Shown here piece after piece: positions 1 to 5,000 of a stretch of DNA of 7,784 nucleotides. A program made the position numbers and the translations under genes. The DNA lies in assembly GCA_964629645.1 (NCBI GenBank), contig CAZVSU010000096.1:1-7784 (forward strand). Direction: 5' to 3'. Positions within the stretch are counted from its first letter, which is position 1; each line of letters starts with the position of its first letter. Under the pieces are notes generated by a model. The model saw only the letters and a list, made by a program, of their open reading frames with translations, ran no database searches and had not been told where the DNA came from. The DNA is from JAAKFL01 sp964629645 (lineage in GTDB: Bacteria; Chlamydiota; Chlamydiia; Chlamydiales; SLFE01).

Positions 1-37
1 TAGGACTTAACTTAAAAAGTCCTTGAATCCTGTCCTA
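1..37. repeat. Overlapping inverted repeats at left edge
   Basis: AGGACTT (2-8) pairs perfectly with AAGTCCT (17-23), leaving an 8-nt loop. TAGGAC (1-6) can instead pair with GTCCTA (32-37). These are two mutually exclusive stems sharing one arm. No T-run follows either stem within the window on the minus strand, so a terminator cannot be shown. A protein-binding site or part of a transposon end is equally possible. Confidence 0.35.
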
Positions 38-108
38 CGTTTGGGGTCCACCTCACAAAAGAGAAGCGAGGTTTCCTCCCCCACTTGAAGGAAGGGGTAT
101 CCACCTCG
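1..108. other. Gene-free left edge, possible insertion sequence end
   Basis: I see no gene here. The stretch is made of short repeats. GGGGTCCACCTC at 43-54 recurs as GGGGTATCCACCTC at 94-107, a direct repeat with a 2-bp insertion. CCCC at 79-82 and GGGG at 94-97 bracket the small palindrome CTTGAAG (84-90), giving an imperfect hairpin. GAGG/CCTC (68-71/75-78) is another short inverted repeat. A hairpin about 11 nt before a TCAA (109-112) resembles the right ends of IS200/IS605-type elements, and the neighbouring helix-turn-helix reading frame is cut at this point. The insertion-sequence reading is inference only, because the body of any such element would lie outside the window to the left. 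Confidence 0.25.
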
Positions 109-195
109 TCAATAAGATGAAACCGACACATCGACCCTTCTTGCAAAATCTTCATGGGTCATCCCCTTAATCTTTAGATACTCACTCAGCCTCAT
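109..195 (-). pseudogene. Truncated XRE-type helix-turn-helix regulator, N-terminal fragment
   Basis: The minus-strand frame from ATG at 193-195 reads 28 residues and stops at TGA (109-111). It begins MRLSEYLKIKGMTHEDFARR and then continues VDVSVSSY. This is the usual opening of small XRE/Cro-type repressors: helix 1 (RLSEYLKIKG), helix 2 (THEDFARRVDV), then the turn into the recognition helix, where the frame ends. A working DNA-binding domain needs roughly 55 or more residues, so this looks like the intact front of a gene whose rest has been lost. It lies divergently from hicA, with a perfect palindrome between them, as a repressor gene beside its operator would. No strong Shine-Dalgarno sequence precedes the ATG. 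It could be a chance short frame, but the match to the family is good along its whole length. Confidence 0.5.
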
Positions 196-212
196 ATTAC
201 ACAATATCTAAA

Positions 213-233
213 ATTATGACAAGGTGTCATAAT
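213..233. promoter_or_regulatory. Perfect 9-bp palindrome, probable operator
   Basis: ATTATGACA (213-221) and TGTCATAAT (225-233) are exact reverse complements separated by AGG. The site lies 14 bp upstream of the -35 hexamer of the hicAB promoter and 18 bp upstream of the start of the truncated regulator. A dyad of this length between divergent genes is typical of a dimeric repressor site. Candidate ligands are the HicB-type antitoxin, through its C-terminal helix-turn-helix, or the regulator whose fragment lies at 109-195. Confidence 0.6.
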
Positions 234-246
234 CATTTTTAAGTCA

Positions 247-276
247 TTGACAAGCGTATAGCGATAGCGATACAAT
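247..276 (+). promoter_or_regulatory. Sigma-70-type promoter for hicAB
   Basis: A consensus TTGACA (247-252) is followed 18 bp later by TACAAT (271-276), one mismatch from the -10 consensus. The spacer holds the tandem repeat AGCGATAGCGAT. The predicted transcription start is near 283, only a few bases before the ATG at 290, so the leader would be very short and the GAGGTGG Shine-Dalgarno region would sit at the very 5' end. Either the leader is unusually short or another start point is used. Confidence 0.55.
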
Positions 277-289
277 TAAGAGGTGGGAG

Positions 290-487
290 ATGAAAAAGAG
301 AGTCGTTGTTAAAGAGTTAAAAAAGAATGGATGGAGTCTAAAAAGAGAGGGTGCTAACCATGAGGTTTGGGGAAACGGCTTAGGGCAGTTAGAATATGTA
401 CCTAGACACTCAGACATTAACGAGTATACGGCAAAATCCATCATCAAAAAGTCAAAAACATATCCAGGAAAAGGAGTAAACAAATGA
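290..487 (+). CDS. hicA: HicA-like mRNA interferase toxin
   Basis: This is a 65-residue basic protein of the HicA/YcfA family, small double-stranded-RNA-binding-fold toxins that cleave mRNA. The order of landmarks matches the family: an N-terminal helix and LKKNGW (residues 10-15), GANHEVW (21-27) carrying the expected catalytic His24 in a G-x-x-H setting, PRH (38-40), and a C-terminal TAKSIIKKSK helix (47-56). The length is normal for the family. GAGGTGG (280-286) lies just upstream of the ATG. The stop overlaps the antitoxin start in ATGA (484-487), so the two are translationally coupled and toxin precedes antitoxin, the usual HicAB order. The family call rests on motif order and on the partner gene. 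Activity is not shown. Confidence 0.85.
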   Translation: MKKRVVVKELKKNGWSLKREGANHEVWGNGLGQLEYVPRHSDINEYTAKSIIKKSKTYPGKGVNK

Positions 488-909
488 AGATTGAGGGAAA
501 AATATTCAAATCAGGCAAATTCTGGATCGCTGATATACAAATGTTTGACTTGTATATACAGGGAAAAACAAAAAAAGAGGTAACACAAACAGTTAAAGAA
601 GCTGTAAAGGACTTAGTGGAAATATCTTTCGGGAATCTCATTCCCACTGATTTTGAGGTTTCATTAGATTCTTCGGCAAAGGATCAATTCTTTATTTCTT
701 TCTCAGATGTGCAAGTCATGACAGCCTTTGTGTTAAAAAGAATGAGAGAAAAACATGGATTGCCTGTAAGAGAGGTTGTTAAAAGGTTAGGAGCTAAGTC
801 AACAAATGCATATTTCGATTACGAGAGATTAAGAAGAAAGCCGACACTCGCAAAGTTCGAACACCTTCTTCACGCCATCAATCCGGATAGACATATTTAT
901 CTTAGATGA
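484..909 (+). CDS. hicB: HicB-like antitoxin with C-terminal helix-turn-helix
   Basis: This 141-residue protein is partner to the HicA-like toxin upstream. The N-terminal half (about 1-50) has the HicB pattern of a degraded RNase H fold: KFWIADIQMFDLYIQGKTKK, then an amphipathic helix ending EAVKDLVE. The part from about residue 80 to 138 reads as an XRE-type DNA-binding domain (VLKRMREKHGLPVREVVKRL, then a segment around YFDYERLRRKP), which would let it repress its own promoter at the palindrome 213-233. AGGAG (472-476) gives a ribosome site for the ATG at 484. The gene ends inside the 3' end of the convergent dsbB, a 13-bp overlap. No transcription terminator is evident between the two. Identification is by domain architecture and gene order. 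Confidence 0.85.
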   Translation: MKIEGKIFKSGKFWIADIQMFDLYIQGKTKKEVTQTVKEAVKDLVEISFGNLIPTDFEVSLDSSAKDQFFISFSDVQVMTAFVLKRMREKHGLPVREVVKRLGAKSTNAYFDYERLRRKPTLAKFEHLLHAINPDRHIYLR

Positions 910-1397
910 AAAACGGGCCTTCTTAACTTTTCGGTCTTGAAAAACCATCCTGCTAGCAGCACGATCAAATTCAAAGAAACTAACGCATTATATCCAGCCG
1001 CTGGAATTCCTAAAAATTTCCACGTGACTTTAGAGCAGGGGATTGGTTCGTTAAGCACTCTCCAAAACTCCTCGGAATTGGTAATTATTGGCACGGAGCA
1101 TGGGTCTGAGACAATCCCATACTGAACAAAAAGGTGATATGCAGATATCCCAAACTCAAAAAGAAAAATACCTAGCAGGAGAACAACAGATAAAGTTTTA
1201 TATCTGGAAAAAATCCCTATAAGGGACAGGAGTACTGCAATAGCATAGGGCCACCTTTGAAAGAGGCAAAGCGTACAAGCAGATTTTCCCAAAAACAATT
1301 CTACGTAAATGGAAAATCCGAATGCGAAAAGAGAAATTATGAAACAGGAAAATATCAACTTATGTTCGTAAAATTTCAAGAACCTAGATCTTATCAA
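897..1397 (-). CDS. dsbB: Disulfide bond formation protein DsbB
   Basis: This 166-residue inner-membrane protein is of the DsbB family, which passes electrons from periplasmic DsbA-type thiol oxidases to quinone. Visible features are four hydrophobic segments (about 13-33, 47-64, 67-84 and 136-153), the quinone-proximal CTLC motif (Cys41, Cys44) followed by Arg48 where DsbB has its conserved arginine, and a second periplasmic loop with the redox pair Cys100 and Cys121. All four essential cysteines are present, so it should be functional. The start is TTG (1395-1397), overlapping the traD stop as TTGA. GAGG lies about 7 nt upstream inside the end of traD, supporting this start and translational coupling. 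A second TTG six codons in is an alternative. Its place in a transfer operon suggests support for disulfide-rich conjugation proteins. That role is inferred. No dsbA is visible. Confidence 0.9.
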   Translation of the reverse strand: MIRSRFLKFYEHKLIFSCFIISLFAFGFSIYVELFLGKSACTLCLFQRWPYAIAVLLSLIGIFSRYKTLSVVLLLGIFLFEFGISAYHLFVQYGIVSDPCSVPIITNSEEFWRVLNEPIPCSKVTWKFLGIPAAGYNALVSLNLIVLLAGWFFKTEKLRRPVFHLR

Positions 1398-1843
1398 TCA
1401 AGTACCTCTATTCTATATTTTTCACCAGACAGAGATTTTTCAATTTCTAATTGATCACCGAATCCACAGAATTCTTTCCTGAATTTATTCCATCGAAAAC
1501 CCAATTCTTTCAACATCTTTTTGGTTACTGAACTGGGAACATTTTCAAAAGTAATGGATAGGGGAGTGGAATCTGAACTTTGCTTTGATGCATGTGATTT
1601 ACCCGATTCTTCCCATTCTTTTTTTTTCTCATCGGAAGCTTTAGATGATAGTTCTAAAAAGGCTCCATAAAGAATATCGTCTTCAAAAGTATCTATATCT
1701 GCTTTATAAGCAATTCGACCGATATCTGAAAATCTCCGAGCACGTTTTTGTTTTTCTTTTTCTTTTAATAACTTCTCCTTCAATTGCAGCTTCTTCTTTC
1801 TTTCTTCAATTTTTGCTAGCTTATCATCAATTTGTTTAGACAT
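1394..1843 (-). CDS. traD: TraD-like conjugal transfer protein (Ti-plasmid type)
   Basis: This is a 149-residue soluble, highly charged protein. Residues 1-37 form a Lys/Glu-rich coiled coil (KIEERKKKLQLKEKLLKEKE). Residues 36-66 (RRFSDIGRIAYKADIDTFED and following) match the core of the small TraD family of Ti-type plasmids, which is unrelated to the F-plasmid coupling protein TraD. A low-complexity linker (68-95) follows. The C-terminal part (96-149) contains GFRWNKFRKEFCGF, a pattern I have seen in plasmid and phage DNA-metabolism proteins but cannot name with certainty. The start chosen is the ATG at 1841-1843, because GGAGG lies 7 nt before it. The open frame extends in phase to an ATG at 1993, but that start has no ribosome site and would put coding across the oriT region. 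Divergence from traA across an oriT is the Ti arrangement. It is the first gene of a coupled operon with dsbB. Confidence 0.8.
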   Translation of the reverse strand: MSKQIDDKLAKIEERKKKLQLKEKLLKEKEKQKRARRFSDIGRIAYKADIDTFEDDILYGAFLELSSKASDEKKKEWEESGKSHASKQSSDSTPLSITFENVPSSVTKKMLKELGFRWNKFRKEFCGFGDQLEIEKSLSGEKYRIEVLD

Positions 1844-1859
1844 ATACAATCCTCCAAAG

Positions 1860-1891
1860 GCTGAGTATATCAGCTCCTGGTTTTTATTCAA
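1860..1891 (-). promoter_or_regulatory. traD-dsbB promoter with overlapping palindrome
   Basis: On the minus strand TTGAAT (1891-1886) is followed after 16 bp by TATACT (1869-1864), five of six matches to the -10 consensus. The predicted start near 1857 directly precedes the GGAGG ribosome site (1855-1851). GCTGA (1860-1864) and TCAGC (1870-1874) form an inverted repeat around the -10 hexamer, a position where a bound protein would block transcription. The -35 match is only moderate. Confidence 0.45.
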
Positions 1892-1916
1892 GACAATCAA
1901 ATAAGAAATATCCCAT

Positions 1917-1981
1917 GTATAGCAGAGCTGATCGGGGTTTAGGCTATACGCAATATGCAATCTCTGCGAGATTGCTCTGCT
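1917..1981 (-). other. oriT: Probable origin of transfer (oriT) with nic-like site
   Basis: The sequence shows a perfect hairpin, GCAATCTC (1957-1964), loop TGC, GAGATTGC (1968-1975). Read on the minus strand, the hairpin is followed at once by ATATTGCGTATAGCC (1956-1942). In MOBQ-type origins such as RSF1010 and the Ti plasmids, as I recall them, an inverted repeat is followed by TAAGTGCG or TAATTGCG and the strand is cut after the final G. By analogy the cut would fall between 1949 and 1948 on the minus strand. Further dyads enclose the core: GTATAG/CTATAC (1917-1922/1944-1949) and AGCAGAGC/GCTCTGCT (1921-1928/1974-1981). The site lies next to a MOBQ-type relaxase gene. Structure and context are strong, but the exact nick position is inferred. 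Confidence 0.65.
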
Positions 1982-1986
1982 TTTGG

Positions 1987-2015
1987 TTGACATTTTGGTC
2001 CAAAATAGAGATAGT
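1987..2015 (+). promoter_or_regulatory. traA promoter with palindromic operator in its spacer
   Basis: TTGACA (1987-1992) is followed by a 17-bp spacer and GATAGT (2010-2015), four of six -10 matches. The spacer contains ATTTTGG (1992-1998), T, CCAAAAT (2000-2006), a perfect 7-bp dyad that touches the last base of the -35 hexamer. A repressor bound there would prevent polymerase binding. The predicted start is near 2022, followed by AGGAG (2026-2030) and the traA ATG at 2036. TraA, TraD or an outside regulator could be the ligand. The sequence does not say which. Confidence 0.5.
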
Positions 2016-2035
2016 CAAGATATTTAGGAGTACTG

Positions 2036-5000
2036 ATGGCGATCCCATTTTGCAGGTTGGAATACGTAAAAAGATCAGAAGGAGGAAATGCTTGCAGATT
2101 GTCATCATACTTTGGAAGAGATCGAATTGAATTTATCGGAACAAAGTTCCAAGAGCCAACAACATATAATTTTGAATGGAAGGGGAAGTCAGATTATCAT
2201 AAGATATTGCTCCCAAGTCATGTATCAGAAAAATTCCTGAATCCAGAGTACCTTTGGAATTCGGCCGAACTAGCGGAGAACAGGAAAAATTCTCAAGTTG
2301 CTGTAGAGCTTTGTATTGCCCTTCCAAGAGACCGAGAAGTTACTTTTGAAGACTGTATCGAACTTGTCGAAACTTTCTCTGAAAAGCACTTTGTATCGAA
2401 AGGTTTAGCCGTTCAAATTGACTTCCACTCTGACGATTCAAAAAATCCTCACGCTCATCTGCTTGTAACTACGAGAAATTTCGATGAGTCTGGAAATGCT
2501 TTGAATAAAGTAAAACCACGAAATCTTTTTGCAAGCTGTCGAAAAGGATATGTAGATAATGCGGTTGCATGGGGTGTTGAATGGAAGCATGATCAAAATG
2601 CCTTTTTTGCCGAGAAAGGATATCAACTAAGGGTCGATGATACTGCCGTTCAACCACAGAAACACTTAGGCCCTAGAAGAATGAGATCTCCAGGATCCTC
2701 AGTTTTTGAGGAAAATGAAATGCTTAAAGATCTCAATCATCTAGAATCTTCGGATCCCAGTAAGATTCTTGCTAAAATCACAAATCACCAAAGTGTGTTT
2801 TCTTTTGAAAATGTTGAGCTTTATCTTCTTAAACATGTACCAGAAAATCGCCAAGACTCTGTGAGAGAAGAATTCTGGAGGCAAGATGAGATCATTCATC
2901 TTTACTCACAAACTAATGAGAAAAAAAACATTTTTACCACGAAAGAAATCTTGGAAGAAGAGCGTAGAATTCTCCGAATTGCAAAGCGAGTCAAGGATCG
3001 AAATCTAAACATCAAAGTTTCAAGTGATAGCTATCATACTTTCACTGAGCAATTAAATTCTGAACAGGCTGAGGCGTTTAAGAATACTGTGTTTGGTGAG
3101 AACCTAGTCTGCATTAATGGTAACGCCGGTACGGGTAAAAGCTATCTCTTGAACGCTCTTAAAGACGCTTACGAAGATAGTGGCTTTGATGTCAGAGGAT
3201 TAGGGCCAGACTATGCAACCGCAAGTGTTTTAGATGAGAAGGGTTTTGAGGACTCGGAAAACATTCACAGATTCCTTTTCTCTTATCGAAATCATAAAAG
3301 ATACGTTAATCCTCGCAGGGAAGTGTGGATTGTTGATGAGGCCAGTAAAGTTTCCAATCGTAGCCTTTTAGAGTTGCTCAAAGTAGCAGACAAAGAAAAG
3401 GTAAAGGTTGTTTTATGTGGAGATAATGCTCAATTTAACCCCGTTGAAAGGGGTGAGATGTTTCAACACTTCTGCAAGAAGTTCGGTAGTTGCAATCTTG
3501 TTGATATCCAGAGACAAAAAGCAAAGGATCAAAGAGATATTGCTAAGCTATGGGCAAAAGGGGAAGCGTCGAAAGCGATTGATTTGATTTCATCGAATGG
3601 AGATTTTGTATGGAATGTATCAAAAACAGCTTCGATTAAAGATCTTATGAAATCTTGGGCCTTGGATCGCAGTTTGTATCAAGGATCTCAATTGATTGTG
3701 TCCTACAAACGAGATGAAATGCAGGTGCTGAATGATGTTGCACATGCTTACCGAAAAAAGTGTGGAGAGCTAGGGGAACAAGACTTCCTATGCCGAAGCT
3801 ACTTTGGTGCCTTTGTCGTCAGTGAAGGAGACTTGATTGAATTTCGAAGAACCGATAACGAGATAGGGATTCGGAACGGTTCAAGAGGTGTGCTTAAAGA
3901 AGCCTCAGTCGAGAAGTTTGTCGTGAGAATCACAGAAGGGGAGAAGGCCAAGGATGTGGCCTTTGATCCGAATTCCTACACCCACTATCACTTAGGATAC
4001 GCCAGCACAGCTTATAAATCTCAAGGGGGAACATACGATAGATGTTATGTCATGCATTCACCTCAGATGCGTTTAGACGGATATTACGTTCTATTTTCAA
4101 GGCATGTAGAGAAGGTTCAATGCTTTGTCTCAAAATCAGAGTGCAAAAATATCACGGTGCTAAAAAAGCTTGCGTCGAGAGCAAAAAGACTCGATTCCAC
4201 TCTTGACTTCTTGTCGGCTGAAGACATTGAAAGGAAAGAGTTGATGATGTCTTACCTGCAGTCCACATCCTTGGTTAAAAAAGCCTATGGATATGGTATG
4301 AAAGCGATGTCGAAATTTGATTTTTTTCAAAAATATCGTGACCGTAAGCATGATTCACAGTTTTTCAACCCATTGATAGAGAAGACCGAAAAGGGGAGTG
4401 TTGCCGATGTCACTGGAAAAGAGATTGATAACACAAAAATCATCACGAACAGATCATTAGTCGAAGAAACAGAAAATCCTGGTCGGTTCAAACTTGTCGA
4501 GCATAGCATTAAGGTTAACCCTTCCGAAATCTCGAATATGGTTTACGAAGGATTTGAAAAAGGTTGTGTGAGGCCTTTAGGTAAGAATTCTGTCGATATT
4601 GATCGTGAGATTGAAGGCGAAAACATAAATATTGGGCAGTTAACAGATGATATATACAAAGATATTAGAACGCTTGAAAAACGTTTATCTGAAACCAAGA
4701 ACATCAAATCAGAGAAACCAGGTTACAACTCACCTAAAAAACAGAATTTTAGGGAGCTGGCCCCATCAAAACAAGAGGCTTTGAAGGAATATTATTCAAA
4801 GTCACAAAGAGCGAGAGAATTGTATCAGGTTGTAACACTTGAAGCTGAAAGCAAAAGTGTCGATCGAAATAGCGTTGCTTTGGCCCCAGAATGGAAAAAA
4901 GCTGTAGCAGAGAGGAATGAAGCGGCGTATGTTGTTGAGCACAGCCTAACATTTAGAGAGCTTAATCAGTATTTCAACAGGGATACTCTATCGTATCTTA

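Noticed and set aside
937..1125. Plus-strand 62-codon open frame inside dsbB
   Set aside because: It lies antisense to a DsbB with all four cysteines and has no family resemblance or ribosome site.
1844..1993. In-frame 50-codon upstream extension of traD from ATG at 1993
   Set aside because: No ribosome site precedes that ATG, whereas GGAGG stands correctly before the ATG at 1843. The extension also runs through the hairpins of the oriT region.
1915..2130. Plus-strand 71-codon frame overlapping oriT and the start of traA
   Set aside because: It conflicts with the well-supported traA frame and shows no recognisable protein features.
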